Shown here: positions 35,255 to 47,439 of the stretch, piece by piece | How the letters are laid out: each line of letters begins with the position of its first letter | How positions within the stretch are numbered: the stretch's first letter is position 1 | NCBI GenBank assembly: GCA_009760855.2 | Contig: WPIO01000008.1 | Coordinates: forward strand, 3,369,501-3,433,500 | DNA from: Cristatella mucedo | Lineage: Eukaryota > Bryozoa > Phylactolaemata > Cristatellidae | Direction of reading: 5' to 3' | DNA length: 64,000 bases | Notes under the pieces: generated by a model | The model's database searches: none | What the model was told of the DNA's origin: nothing | What the model saw: the letters and a program-made list of their open reading frames with translations, nothing else | Translations under genes and position numbers: made by a program

Positions 35255-36692
35255 ATAAATCGAAACCTCACACCTTGCTAGTAAGTTCCAGTCTGGCTTT
35301 AGAGCTAATCACTCCACAGAGTCAGCATTGCTTAGGGTATACAACGACCTACTTGGTAATGCAGACATGAGTAGAGTGTCTCTGCTTGTTTTGCTTGATC
35401 TTTTGACACCATCGATCACAAAGTTCTTCTAGAGCCCCTCTCATCTCGCCTGGGCATCACTGGCACTGCTCTGCAGTGGTTCAGATCCTATCTCAGTGGG
35501 AGACTCCAGAGTATTGACGTGAATGGACAAAGATCATCTGAAGTACCTCTGAAATATGGAGTACCTCAGGGCTCAGTGCTAGGTCCGGTTCTTTTCACGG
35601 TTTATATTCTCCCTCTTGCTGATGTGATTGCCAAGCACAATCTAGCCTTTCACTTTTATGCAGTTGACACTCAGTTGTACCTTTGCTTTGATCCCTTCCA
35701 GCCTTCGAGCACCTTAAAACTAAACGATGACAAAACTAACTTACTAGTTATGGGCAAACCCAGTGTGATTCAGAAATTGGAAAGGCTGACTCTCAAAATT
35801 GGCTCTGCCAGCATATCTCCTGTCGAATCAGCTCGAAATCTAGGTGTCATATTCCAAAGCAACCTCTCGTTAGACGACCATATCAGCTCCACAGTCAAAT
35901 CTGCCTATTTTCAGCTTCATAACATTGCTAAAATTCGGGCTTGTTTAGATAAGGATACCACGTCTAAGTTGGTCCATGCATTCGTGACATCTCGTCTCGA
36001 CTTCTGCAACTCACTGCTTACTGGCCTACCAGCATGTGCGATCAGGCGATTGCAGCTGGTGCAAAACTCTGCAGCTAGGCTTGTCTGTCGTGAGCGGCGC
36101 AGTTGCCACATTACTCCACATTACTCTCGCCGACCTGCACTGGCTACCAGTCAAGCAACGGATTGACTTCAAGGTTTTGTCGCTCACTTTTAGGTCCCTT
36201 CATTCTATGGCTCCAGCCTATCTTTCAGATATACTACCCCATCAGGCCAAGCATCGTACCACCCACTTTTCGGAATCCAACAGTCTACAAATACCTCGTA
36301 CAAAACCTTAAATCCTTTGGAGACCGTGCATTTAGTTCGTATGCTCCCAAAGCCTGGAACTCCCTCCCGACCTGCGTCAGAACATCCTCTGACCTGACCA
36401 CATTTAAAAGGAACCTAAAAACACACCTATTTAGGACAGCATTTAGCGGGTCCCTGTGCTTCGTCCTTGATGTGCTTATGCGTGCTGACACTGTGCATGC
36501 TGCTACTAACCACATTCGCATTCTGACCCTGTGCATGTCACCCCTAACCATATTATTCATTTTGTTTGTTTTTCAAGCATGATTTTACTTACCATTCAAT
36601 TGCATTTCACTTTGCAGCAAATGTAAAGCGCTTAGAGAGATTAAGTTTTCTGAGGGCGCTTTATCAAGTGAATTATTAATATTATTATTATT
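35255..36692 (+). mobile_element. L2 family A, 5'-truncated, RT to tail
   Basis: The frame 35519-36166 reads RT from PQGSVLGPVLF on. The YADD motif is mutated to YAVDTQLY (35656-35680), and about 66 bases after it are deleted. Motif A carries the same short deletion as the copy at 22.2 kb. The tail hairpin is at 36625-36665, with (ATT)n to 36692. Confidence 0.9.
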
Positions 36693-37370
36693 CCTGTTCG
36701 ACTTTTATCGGAGCAGGACACACTGCAGCACGATTGCCATACAAATCTTTGTTCCTAGCTGATTGGGGGGGGGGGTAATCGGTATTACTAAACTATTAAG
36801 CCAGGGAATGAATCGACCTCTCAATTAGGTGCAGACTGACAGCAGACTCCTGTAGCTACACCAAGACCTAGCAATCAAATATCAACCTAAAAGGCGAATC
36901 TTGTGGCATTACTCACAGGTGGAGCACATAGCTGTATTGACCATGCGTTCTAGTGATGCTGCACCGCATGCGGATACCATCTGGCTACGAGTGCTGCCTG
37001 ATAACTGCGTGACCTGACTGGGGTTGAAAGCAAGGGGCTGATCGGTGAAAAACCCTAACGCCAACAGCGATCAAACACGGGATTATCGCATGACCCAGGG
37101 ACCACAACAAAAACACTAGGCCACCGGGATGGCCAGCATAGATGCACGAGCTCTAAGCGTGGGGTGGGGAATAGAAGAGAACATGGACCGAGTGCAGCAG
37201 CACTGTATGCCACAAACAGCAACCGTACCCAGGTGTGCTCGTGAACCAGTGCACAGCTTCAACAGTGCTATCTGCAGATCAGCAGCAAAGTATAGAGGGC
37301 ACCACTTCGCCAAGCAGCCAGCAAGGAGCAAGATAGGACACCGTCTTGGTATAAAGCGAGAATCACTTAC
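36693..37370. other. intron sequence, G-run at about 36765
   Basis: No exon or repeat recognised apart from a short poly-G run. Confidence 0.35.
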
Positions 37371-37602
37371 AATGATGAAATATGGACAGGGCTGCACACA
37401 TATCATCCGGATGGTCGCTGGGGACGACCTGCGAGAATTGCTTTACAAGGGCTTCACAGTAAAGGCTGCTCATGCTGTTCGCCTTCGACGGCTGCCACAG
37501 AAAGACCTGGGCTGCCAGCTGCTCAGGTGCCATTGAGCTCTGCAGATAAGACCAACAAGTATCCTCAGTATCATCATCATCATCATCAGCAGGAAGCCAC
37601 GG
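37371..37602 (-). CDS. TTC3: TTC3-like exon: N-terminal helical region, optional Asp tract
   Basis: The donor CATT|GTAAGTG (GT 37370-37369) is near-ideal. Two in-phase acceptors exist: ctctggctggcag ending at 37603, and gtcttatctgcag ending at 37540. The longer form adds PWLP, a six-Asp tract from (GAT)n, and EDTCWSYLQ. The common part reads MAPEQLAAQVFLWQPSKANS, then LYCEALVKQFSQVVP and MCAALSIFHH. It ends with one base, matched by exon 34704-34801. No family motif is visible; the assignment is by phase and position. Confidence 0.75.
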
Positions 37603-37817
37603 CTGCCAGCCAGAGTAAGGGCAAGAGATGAGAAGGCAGACCAAAATAAGACTTACCAGAAAATGCAGCATCCGCCGGCACGTGGCCTTCCAGTAATCGA
37701 CTCGACACAATTGTTGGTCTGACAAGTAGCCAGAGGGCTCCACTCTTAAATGCACAATACACAATGTTTCTACGGCCAGCGACCCTGCACAGCTCCGCGC
37801 ACGACGGGGTAGCGGAG

Positions 37818-37982
<165 letters not shown>

Positions 37983-38025
37983 GAAACACAGAGAGAGGCA
38001 CAGAGAGAGAACACGGCATACTATA

Positions 38026-38397
38026 ACAATAATAATACACTTGATAAAGCGCCCACAGAGAACTTAATCTCTTTCTAGGCGCTTTACATTTGCTGCAAAG
38101 GGAAATGCAATTGAATGGTAAGTAAAATCATGCTTGAAAAACAAACAAAATGAATAATATGGTTAGGGGTGACATGCACAGGGTCAGCATGCAAATGTGG
38201 TTAGTGGCAGCATGCACAGTGTCAGCACGCATAAGCACATCAAGGACGAATCACAGGGACCCACTACATTCTGTCCTAAATAGGTGTGTTTTTAAGTTCC
38301 TTTTAAATGTGGTCAGGTCAGGGGATGTTCTGACGCAGGTCGGGAGGGAGTTCCAGGCTTTGGGAGCACACGAACTAAATGCACGGTCTCCAAAGTG
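38026..38397 (-). mobile_element. L2 family A, 3' end
   Basis: The inverted tail starts at aataataatacacttgata, with the hairpin at 38045-38085, and continues into the ORF end (gcacggtctccaaag), where it breaks off at 38396. Confidence 0.88.
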
Positions 38398-38611
38398 TAT
38401 TGGGAGTGTTATCAAGTGTATTGTATATGTATATAAAGTGTATTATAAGTATTATCAAGTGTATTATTACGGCATACTAAAGGACTGGCACTGTGGGATA
38501 ACGATGCCAACAAGCCCTCAAAGCACGGACATAAGCAAGATAATCTCACCAACCAGTCGCACACTACTCTCTCATTATGGCATGCGCTTGAGTCACTGCA
38601 CCAGCACTGGT

Positions 38612-38752
38612 AATTTAGCGGCAGAACAGCCTTAGCGATCATCAACCTGCTTGCAGCGGGCAGTAAAGACTTGCCTACAGCACGACTCGAACCCAGGATC
38701 TGGGTTGCGCAGTTCGAGCACCTCTCCCCCGAGGCTAAGACCCAGGGACTTG
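38612..38752 (-). mobile_element. SINE S2-like, reverse, diverged
   Basis: gcggcagaacagccttagcg (inverted tail), then ctacagcacgactcgaaccc (inverted B box) and cccccgaggctaagaccca (inverted A box). Confidence 0.68.
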
Positions 38753-39227
38753 CCAGAAAATACAGAGGCCGGTGTTGCAATGTCGGACTCGTGAGGGTTG
38801 CTGGACTGAATAGGATGCTCAGTATGACATTACTGTCAGAACAATCTCTGCATCGTGTTCGGTAAGCCATAAACTCGTGGCTCTCTCGTTCACAGCATCC
38901 GAACACTCTGCCAATAGCCGAGCCACGAACAAACAAGATCAATCGAATCTCTCCATCAGCAATGCTGGCACACTTGTCTAACATTCACTCTGGAATGTAC
39001 AGTCATGTCCACAGGCATTTGCACGCCCTGGAACAAGCACATTTCCAGTGTTAGTCATCTCTGCCAAGTCAGTCATGCCGAAAGATGGCACGTGATGGCG
39101 AAGCATGGTCTTTCGTACTATGACTCAGTGAAGCGAGTCCACGGGCATTGAGCTGCTCGTATCTATAAGTACACAGGCTCGTGTAAGTATTTACACGGCC
39201 TGAAATAGAAATACTTGTTGGTGTCAA

Positions 39228-39297
39228 ATAATAATAATAATATTGCACTTGATAAAGCGCCCTCAGAGAACTCAATCTCTCTCTAGGCGCTCCACAT
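39228..39297 (-). mobile_element. L2 family A, tail only
   Basis: (AAT)n, then cttgataaagcgccctcaga, gaactcaatctctctctagg and cgctccacattgc. A minimal 70-bp insertion. Confidence 0.8.
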
Positions 39298-39494
39298 TGC
39301 GAAGTAGCTACCGGTCGAATAGCAGCACAGGAGAAACAAACTTAGCAATAACATTTATCTCGTTATTTGGCCACCGTCCGGAGAAGCTCTGGGTGCATAG
39401 ACTAGCAGAATCGTCTTTTCAGAATGCACGCACATCACAAGAATATGGCTTTGTACAACGCAAATCAAGGACATTTTATCAATTAAGAGCCTGA

Positions 39495-39714
39495 AAGATT
39501 GTGCATGCTGCCACTAACCACATTTGCATGCTGACCCTGTGCATGTCACCCCTAACCATATTATTCATCTCGTTTGTTTTCAAGCATGATTTTACTTACC
39601 ATTCAATTGCATTTCACTTTACAGCAAATGTAAAGCGCCTAGAGAGAGATTGAGTTCTCTGAGGGCGCTTTATCAAGTGAATTATTATTATTATTATTAT
39701 CATTATTATTATTC
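39495..39714 (+). mobile_element. L2 family A, 3' UTR and tail
   Basis: gattgtgcatgctgccacta through acccctaaccatattattca and the hairpin at 39628-39672 to (ATT)n. Confidence 0.88.
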
Positions 39715-40776
39715 CCAGTAAGCGCTGGCTTCTTTTCAATCCTACAGCCGGTCATCTCGCCAGCAACTGGTTTCACTACATCGTGAAAAAGAAGCAAGGT
39801 AGCATTGCGAATTCGATTAGACATTTTGAGAGCACTTGATAAAAAGCCATTTGCTACAGCCCAAGTGAGCCAAGGCTAAGAGTGCGCTTCAACCTGGCCC
39901 AAGTATGCCAGGAGAGGTTCAACAGCAGACTGCTGCTACCGAAAAACCCCTAAACAAGATGTCAGCCTGACGTTCTGGTGTCAAAGACAGCTGCACTATC
40001 TCTCAATGGAGGGCTGGCTGAACAGAGCTCTAGCAGGCTCTGCAAGCTGCCACTGGGTGGGATGACAATTAGCCATGATACCGCAAGCCGTCACAGCTCG
40101 GCACAGTTACTTCAAACACTACGAGACATCGACGATACACGAGACAGCTCAGAAGCTACTAGCACCCGCACCTGACCGGATGGCAACTACTTCTTACCCA
40201 GCTATGAGTGCTTCATATATTTCCAATAACTTGATTAATATTTTAGTACATACGATACACAGCTTTTGTGCTCGCTGATGCAGGGCATTGCATTAAACAA
40301 CGATTATTGGCCGCATGATAATTCTAACCCTAGGTGAACTGGCTACTTTGGTCGTATCAAGCAAGTGTCAACATAATCTACACTTATGCACCCCCCCAAC
40401 AACGTACCGACAAGGTTGTTAACACGACCCTGAGGCCGATATAATCTAGGAACAGTGCAGGCTTTGGCCTATGACGTTAGTGCAGCAGGAGCACAGTTAG
40501 TTATGCACTTAGTTATGCAGAGAGTACATCTGTTGGGCCCCATCGTGGAAAACAAATGAAGAGAGAAGATTTTAGACAATCTCTCTCTTCATTTTTAATT
40601 GTTACATAACCTGATCTAGGCAAGAGTTGTTTCATGCTTCCAAGTGCAAATTTCCTAAACCACAAGATCAATTTACCGAATGGGCCTTCCTGGATTGCAT
40701 AGCAAGTCGGTTGTAATAAGGAAGACACATAGTTCGCCGGCTACTTCTTGTTCACGGTGCTACTTGTTTGCACTAC
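39715..40776. other. intron sequence, nothing recognised
   Basis: No motif, repeat or splice-bounded frame identified. Confidence 0.35.
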
Positions 40777-40957
40777 CAGCGATTTTGGTGTATTTTCCCT
40801 TTCAGTTTCCGTAGAGACAACGGCTGTCCAGAATGGCTTGCCACAGCTGCTCTCAAAGCTGATTTGCTGAAGTGCTGGCAGCTGCTTCTGTTTCTGTACC
40901 AATTGGCTCAGCACGGCAGTCAACACTTTTTTTCGTTGGCGTGTGAGATAATGCAAT
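40777..40957 (-). CDS. TTC3: TTC3-like exon candidate: N-terminal charged helix
   Basis: The acceptor is ttttgccaccgaagag ending at 40958 and the donor CTG|GTAGTG has GT at 40776-40775. One leading base and 60 codons, including YLTRQRKKVLTAVLSQLVQK and SSCGKPFWTAVVSTETE. The leading A completes an Arg codon with the two-base end of exon 42648-42837, and the end is phase 0 as the next exon requires. Splice signals are moderate, and the frame stays open to a stop at 40743, so this could also be a longer terminal frame. Confidence 0.5.
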
Positions 40958-41021
40958 CTCTTCGGTGGCAAAAAGAGGATACATGGATACACAGCCGGCA
41001 GGTGCAGAGACTGACAAAATT

Positions 41022-41135
41022 AATAAAAATAACAATTACAAGACATTTGTATAGCGCCCAAAGAGATCTGAATTTCTTTCTGGGCACTTGACACTATTGC
41101 ATACTGCCTAGGTGCCGGAATCGAAACAGCAGCGG
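41022..41135 (-). mobile_element. L2/S1-type tail, reverse, with a possible SINE head
   Basis: tttgtatagcgcccaaagag and tgaatttctttctgggcact form the inverted hairpin. gccggaatcgaaac further on resembles an inverted B box, so this may be a SINE S1 copy. Confidence 0.6.
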
Positions 41136-41399
41136 TCGTCGGCAGAGGCTGCTGCTGCTGTGGAACAAGAAATGGGAAATAGAAATGTGGAACAAGAAAT
41201 GAAATAAATTCCAAGTGAGCAAAAAATCTGCAGTTCTTGCACTTGCCCCTGCCCCCTCAGCTATTCGTGCTAGCAACGCGCACGAACGTACGAGAGGACA
41301 GGTGCGGTCACGTTAGGCCGGGTCGATGCTGTGTTCCTAGCAAGCAATCGCACAGCAGCTGCAACAGCTCAGCAGAAGCAGCCAGCGGCAAGCACTTAA

Positions 41400-41845
41400 G
41401 CCCGGTATTACATGGTCAGTCATGCTACTCTCCTGCATCGGTCTTGCTTCAGTCTTTGCTGCATACGTCATCAAGAATGGGGGGTCCAAAACTTTTGAAA
41501 GACTGAAAGACTACTCAGAAACTGACCATGGCTCTGTCTACTAGTGCGCTAAAAAGAGGTAAGACTGAATAAACGACCAAGCATAGGTGCCGTTAAGGGC
41601 AGGCCTTCCTCATCACATTGAAAGGATGGCAGACGACATGAAGGTCGGAATCGTCGATGAGTTCCATGCGAGTCCCTGTTGATGGGACACTACGAGCTCT
41701 TCAAATAGGAATCAGATCATGAGGGTGGGGCCGAAAAAGGCAATCGTTGAAGGTTTAAATTTAGTGGAAGGTGCATGACAGAGGGCCATTTCCTACCTCC
41801 CTAACAAATGCAATTTTACCAAGACCACACTGGGGGCAGAGCAAG
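41400..41845 (+). repeat. unnamed dispersed repeat, copy 1
   Basis: Shares long stretches with 51840-52430, such as ggggg.ccaaaactt.tgaaa, aacgaccaa.c..aggtgccgt, and agagggccac/att.cctacc.ccctaacaaa. No coding capacity seen. Confidence 0.75.
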
Positions 41846-42285
41846 TAGGACGCACAACTTACTGACTGCAAACTTCGGCTAAAGCCGGACAAAAGCAAGA
41901 AGGGCTAAGAAACAAGGCTTTAGGCCCACAGCCGTAAGTTACAGCTTGACATAAGCTATGAATGAAAACTATGTGGCCTCCAGATGTCTACATGACATAG
42001 TGCACAAGCAATACAGAGGGCACATAATGGGTCAGCAGAAGTCACAAAACTGGGCAGCTGAGTCAGAAACAGACCCCTTCAACTCAATGAAGATCAACCA
42101 GCACACCAAAAGGCATATATTATTTCGTTATCCCACCCTTCACCACGCTAGCAGCTCCATTCCTATAGCCTAGGTAAAGCCAGCTGCAACCAATCGTGCA
42201 CAAAGTAGAAGCAAAATAGCAAGTATCTACCGATTGACTTTGAAAACAATTGTTGAACAGTATCATTAAAAAGGAGTTGTCGATT

Positions 42286-42452
42286 TAACTGCCTCACTTA
42301 TACAGCAGCAGATGAGCCTTTGCTGCTACCATCCCGCCAGCAGGAGGGGGAGGGGAGGGAGAGCAATCCCGTATTGCCCACTGAAGGACTCAAACCCATA
42401 GCCTGAGCCGTTAAGGGGAAGCACTGCTCATTGCTGGGCTAAGATCAAAGCA
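42286..42452 (-). mobile_element. SINE S2, reverse, with a (GGGA) insertion
   Basis: ttaactgcctcacttataca (inverted tail), tgagcctttgctgctaccat, then ggactcaaacccatagcctg (inverted B box) and attgctgggctaagatc (inverted A box). Confidence 0.72.
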
Positions 42453-42647
42453 GGCCACGCCAGCCTGCACCGAGCACGCGGTTCCGTGGCCTATCCAGCA
42501 CCGATCGAGAGCACAAAACAGCCAATCTTCAGGTAAAGAAGAAGCATATAAAGAGGAACAGCGTACAAATCGAAATGAGCAGCACCTGATATCAAGCGTT
42601 CGCGCGGTACGTACAGCGAGGAGCGCCGAGCCAGGTGGCGCACATAC

Positions 42648-42837
42648 CTGGTGGCCACTACCTCTGCTGCGATGCTGCCCGCTTTTAGCATCCTGAGCAG
42701 CACCTTTGAGCTCGGCTCAGGCGACCTGGGCATGCTGCGGCCAAAGAGCAGCGGTGCCAGCGTGTACAGCTCGAACGCTCGCTCCTGGCTGTTGCGCACG
42801 TGCATCGGCGTGTTGATCCACTGCTGCACGGCCACAA
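42648..42837 (-). CDS. TTC3: TTC3-like exon: N-terminal region
   Basis: The acceptor is cagctctgtccattccag ending at 42838 and the donor CAG|GTATGT has GT at 42647-42646; both are excellent. Two leading bases, 62 codons and two trailing bases: VAVQQWINTPMHVRNSQERA, then FELYTLAPLLFGRSMP and KVLLRMLKAGSIAAEVVAT. The leading TT takes the A left by exon 47147-47230. It is probably helical and not recognised as a domain. GC-rich coding composition contrasts with the surrounding intron. Confidence 0.75.
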
Positions 42838-43490
42838 CTGGAATGGACAGAGCTGGTGGTGTGTCACTCACTCGAACGTGCCGTGCCGAAAACTCCCGCC
42901 AGCCAAGCAAGGAGCAGCAGTGGCTGGCCACGACAGCAGCAGCAGGACGTGACGTCATGATTGTAGCCACGGCCATATGTCGGAGCCATCACTAAACAAC
43001 ACTTGCTTGTGCCGGCGGCTGAGCCCGCTCATCCACAGCCTTTCAGCTGGAGTACAAACGCAGTACCGTGCACAGAAAATGCATCACCGCTAACTTGCCA
43101 CGGACCACTATGGTGTTTTGGACAGAGCTTACATTTTACAGAAAAGGTTGGATACTGGTGTAGGGCCGAACATCCACCTCAGCCGCCTGTCGATACACTC
43201 TCATAATGCTCTATTGGGATTCAGATCAGACGACCGGTTGGGCCACTGCATTACCACCACACCAGATTCGTCAAAAAAGTGCTTTACTGACTAAGCAATC
43301 TGCTTAGGGTCGTCATCTTGCTGCCAAATATACCGACCCCCAAGCAGAGCACTTCAAAATCCAACTTGCATGACCATCTGAAAGTACATGTGTTGGTACA
43401 TAATACCTTGGATTTGATGCAGAGCTCCAACATCCTTGGCAGCAAATGAGCCTCAAACCACGATGGATCTGCTGCCAAATTTGGTTTGGC

Positions 43491-43620
43491 ACAGTGGTTA
43501 AGGTGCTCGCCCCGACCAAGATCTAGCCCAGGTCGTGGGCTCGAGCCCCGTGGCATACGCGAAGCACACGAGTAGGATTTAAGTTCTCTTACCGCACCAA
43601 ACAAAAGAATTATTAAATTT
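43491..43620 (+). mobile_element. SINE S1 copy
   Basis: tttggcacagtggttaaggt (A box), gtcgtgggctcgagccccgt (B box), then the tail gcgaagcacacgagtaggat, a degraded hairpin and an AT-rich end. Confidence 0.82.
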
Positions 43621-44058
43621 CATTGTAGGTAAAAGGCAGTCTCGCCTAGGTGCACTATCTTCCTATTGGCTAATCCTTATGTGGAGCTTTCTGCTACTAA
43701 ACACCGCTAGCTAACTTTTATCAGTCTATACAACAAAACTTTATAGTCATCTTTGGACCCGAGGACATGGTCGTGGACCTACTGTAAGGCGCCTGCTTGA
43801 AGGTGACTGGTGAGCCGAGGCGGTTGTTAGCAACACCTTGGAAGTAGCCATCCTTACCAAGCCTCCCACTTACCCTATTTTACCAAGTTACAGTAACTGC
43901 ATTTTTAGATCGCACAATGTCTCGACACGTGGCAGTTCCATCCCGAGGTGCTACCACCTTATGGATTATCTTAAGGAATCGGTATTCCTTTATATCAGTC
44001 CGACACAGCCGACCAGATCTTTTTCCCGGCCCTTTAAAACAGGCCCAGTATATCTGGT

Positions 44059-45004
44059 GATACACTCAGTTGTACCTTTGTTCATCCCTCCCAGCCCTCG
44101 AGCAGGTAAACATTTCTACACACCCTTGCTGCATACATTGATGACATCTGCACAAGGACGGCAGCAACCTTTCTTAACTTGAATGACGAAAAAACCTTAC
44201 TAGTCGTCATGGGCAAACCAAGTGTGATATCGGCTCTGCCAGCATATCTCCTGTTGAATCCACACGTAATCTAGATGTCATGTTCTAAAGTGAGCTTTCA
44301 TTAAACGACCACATCAGCACCACAGTCACGTCTGCCTACTTTCAGCTACATACCATTGCTAAAACTTGGACTTGTTTAGACATGGATACCACATATAAAT
44401 TGGTCCACGTGTTTGTGACATTCCAATCTCGACTTCTGTAACTCACTGCTTGCTGGTCGACCGACCTGTGCAATCAGGCGTTTAAACTAGGTGCAAAACT
44501 CAGCAGCTAGGCTTGTCTGTCGTGAGAGTTGCAGTTGCCACTTCACACCACTTCTCGCCGACCTGCATTGGCTCCCAATCAAGCAGCGAATAGGCTTCAA
44601 GGTTCTGTAACTCACTTATAGGTCCCTCCATTCTCTGGCTCTAGCCTACCTATCAGAACTACCCCACCCCACCAGGGGAAGAGTGGCACAACATGCTGTT
44701 CTGAGTCAAATAGTTGAGCCATACCTCCAGATGCTCCCAAAGCCTGGAGCTCACTACCGACACATGTCACAACGTCCCCTGACATGACGACATTTAAAAA
44801 GAAGCTTAAAACACTCTTTAATTACAGCATTTGGTGGGTCTTGGTGATTCGTCCTTCGTGTACGTGCACCTGCCTACACTATGCCTGTTGCTTGCGGATG
44901 TTGCCACCAAATATTTGGTAATTCCTTATACGCAGCATCTGTACAGTGCCTAGAGAGATTCAGTTCTGTGAGGACACTACACTAATGTATTATTATTATT
45001 ATTA
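44059..45004 (+). mobile_element. L2 family A, diverged copy, RT C terminus to tail
   Basis: Starts at gatacactcagttgtacctt (just after YAD) and follows the RT C-terminal region with several frameshifts. It ends in a hairpin of the diverged subfamily (cagtgcctagagagattcag, tctgtgaggacactacacta) and (ATT)n. Confidence 0.82.
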
Positions 45005-45699
45005 CACTAGACTCGTGGCTACATGAAAGATCTCAACATGCTTGTAAAATGCCCCTGACAAGGCAAGGCAACTCACAGCCAATGAAACGTCAAGGTCACA
45101 CACTCTCTCTCCTCAGCATGACAAGAAGAGTGCAGGAGTGCGCTCGACAGCCAAACACAAACGAGCTGCCGAGGACTTGGGCTGCAGGCAGACATATGGG
45201 CAGTCACGTGGTGCTTCACAAAAAAGGAAGCCAAAAGCCAAAAATTCCTTAAATGCACAGCAAAGCATGCTGCTAACAAGCTAATAAAGGATACCGACGC
45301 ATAACGAAAACACTAAACGACAGCCACGAAAAATGTGAGCCGACGAAATTCCACATATTAGATGAAGGTCGACGACCTCCGGAAAGCTGCTCTGGAGTGA
45401 GGCTTTGTGCTGAATGACACTATGTACTATAAGGCTGCTTCAGCAGCCAGATCTACCGATTTTATGTGAATAATATGACAGTATTGCATCTCGCAGAACA
45501 TACACACCACTACAAACGCACGAACAAGGTAATTGCTGGTTAATTTAATCTGTAAAAAAATACGACCATACTATCTGACCGAACAGAGCATTTCTTGCAT
45601 TTCCTTAGAGAGAGCCGCAGCGTTCCACTTTCAAACGGCAGGAAATTAAAACCAGCTAAAAAAAACAGCCAAGCATACTCCCGGCATTTTGCTGGCGAA
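45005..45699. other. intron sequence, nothing recognised
   Basis: Short frames only. Confidence 0.35.
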
Positions 45700-45776
45700 T
45701 ATGCGAGGTGCCCAGAAAGAGAATTCTCTGAGAACACTATACAAGAGCTGTCTTATTAGTATTAGTATTATTTTAG
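45700..45776 (+). mobile_element. L2-type 3' tail, degraded
   Basis: cgaggtgcccagaaagagaa then ttctctgagaacactataca and (ATT)n. Confidence 0.65.
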
Positions 45777-46469
45777 TCACTAGAAACTATCTCTTTGCAA
45801 TGCAAGCCAACCAGCCTCGATCGTGGGCGTGCTAAGGCATTGTCCAACGGTACTAGATCTGGGAGATAAAAGTGGTGTATCAAGAGGGGTTTAAGGATGA
45901 AGCAACCAATATAACATCTTAAGCTCGTGCTTAATTTATGAGCACTACCAGCTAGTTCTTAATGCCTAATATTGGGCAGGCAACATGAATGTACTAATGA
46001 ACATCAGGCTATGATTTCACAGCAGATGGGTGTGGCAGACCAATCCCATTCCTGGAGCACTATAAGCTAACAATGATGGCTTGTTCAGCACCTCCCTAAG
46101 CATAGGGAGCAGGCCTGTGACAACAACTATCTATTCCCCTAATCGACCTGTCAGTGCCTTGCCACTCCCACACACCACCGGCATCCCAAAGCTTTACTTC
46201 CTCCTTCAATGTTCTAGCCCATCAAAACAAGCATACATACCTACTAATACTTCAAAGAGCCTTAACAACACAATTAATCTACACACATACATCGTTAATA
46301 GCTAATAGCTACGGCAATCCATCAAGCCGAGATACAGATGCATAGGCATTAATCTAATTCACGGGAGGCTTAAAGCATGCAGCAGCTAATGAGTTGCCCT
46401 ACTATGACAGTCAAGCCAGCCAAGCATAAACTGCTTCTGCAGTCTATCACAAGAAATGGTCATGATAAA

Positions 46470-46690
46470 AATACTGTTAACATGCTTGATAAAGCACCCT
46501 CGAAGATCTCAAACTCTTTATAGGTGCTTGACATTTGCTGCAAAGGAAACATGATCGAATGGTTAGTAATAACAAGCTCAATAAACAACAAGAATGACAT
46601 GGTTAGGGATGGCAGGCACAGGGTCAGCATGCAAGCAGGTTATTGGCAGCATGCAGTGTCAGCACACATGAGCACAATCATACCAGGCAG
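46470..46690 (-). mobile_element. L2-type 3' end, diverged
   Basis: cttgataaagcaccctcgaa, tctcaaactctttataggtg, then the inverted 3' UTR (ggttagggatggcaggcaca). The (AAT)n run is lost. Confidence 0.78.
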
Positions 46691-46974
46691 GGTATTAGCC
46701 ACTAGGTAATACCCCCCATAACTCTCGGGTACATCAAGGACTAGGGTTAAAAGCCACTGTTACCCAACGGCAACCATAATGAGAAAACGTGTCTTCTATT
46801 TAAGACTCCAAAAAACCAACGCCATAAGAAGCACCATACACATTTGGCATTTTTTCCTAAGAGCGACTCGACCATTTCACCAGGCAAAATGTTTGTGAGA
46901 AGGCACCAGGTCGCAGTAGGAACCAAAGCTGCAATTCAATGCATCCTGCACAAGGATATGCCACCAACCATCTG

Positions 46975-47062
46975 CATAATAATTATAACAATAATGATAA
47001 CAATACAAATAATAGGTTGCAGTATAGCACCCTAAGAAAACTGAATCGCGGCAGAGGTGCCT
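46975..47062 (-). mobile_element. L2-type tail, degraded
   Basis: AT-rich repeats, then gcagtatagcaccctaagaa and aactgaatcgcggcagaggt. Confidence 0.6.
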
Positions 47063-47146
47063 TACCACACACTGTAAGAGAAGCAACTGCCAAGAGTTAT
47101 TAATGAAATGCACGATAGTGTGCAAAAAAGTACACAAGTATCATAC

Positions 47147-47230
47147 TTGGACTGGCATGCAGCAGGCACATAAGACGACTCTCAGGGCTACCGAGTAGCT
47201 GGACCGATGCTTCGTAATATTCACAGAACT
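47147..47230 (-). CDS. TTC3: TTC3-like exon: N-terminal region
   Basis: The acceptor is gcttgcctacctgcag ending at 47231 and the donor CCAA|GTATGA has GT at 47146-47145. Two leading bases, 27 codons and one trailing base: FCEYYEASVQLLGSPESRLM then CLLHASP. The trailing A joins TT of exon 42648-42837 to give Ile. An acceptor two bases further in (cagag) would start in phase 0. It is probably helical; no named domain. Confidence 0.65.
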
Positions 47231-47439
47231 CTGCAGGTAGGCAAGCAAAGCATACAACAACTATAAAGCGACGTTCACCAAGAATAAGGGAAAGCTGAGC
47301 CAAATTGATGCCACTTCAGCAGACACTTACACGATGCAAACCAAACACAGGTGGCAAAGAGTGGCAGGATGATGGCAGGATCTGAGGACTTTCATTGCAT
47401 ATAAACTCAAGGCCCAATCACCACCGGATTTCAATTTTT

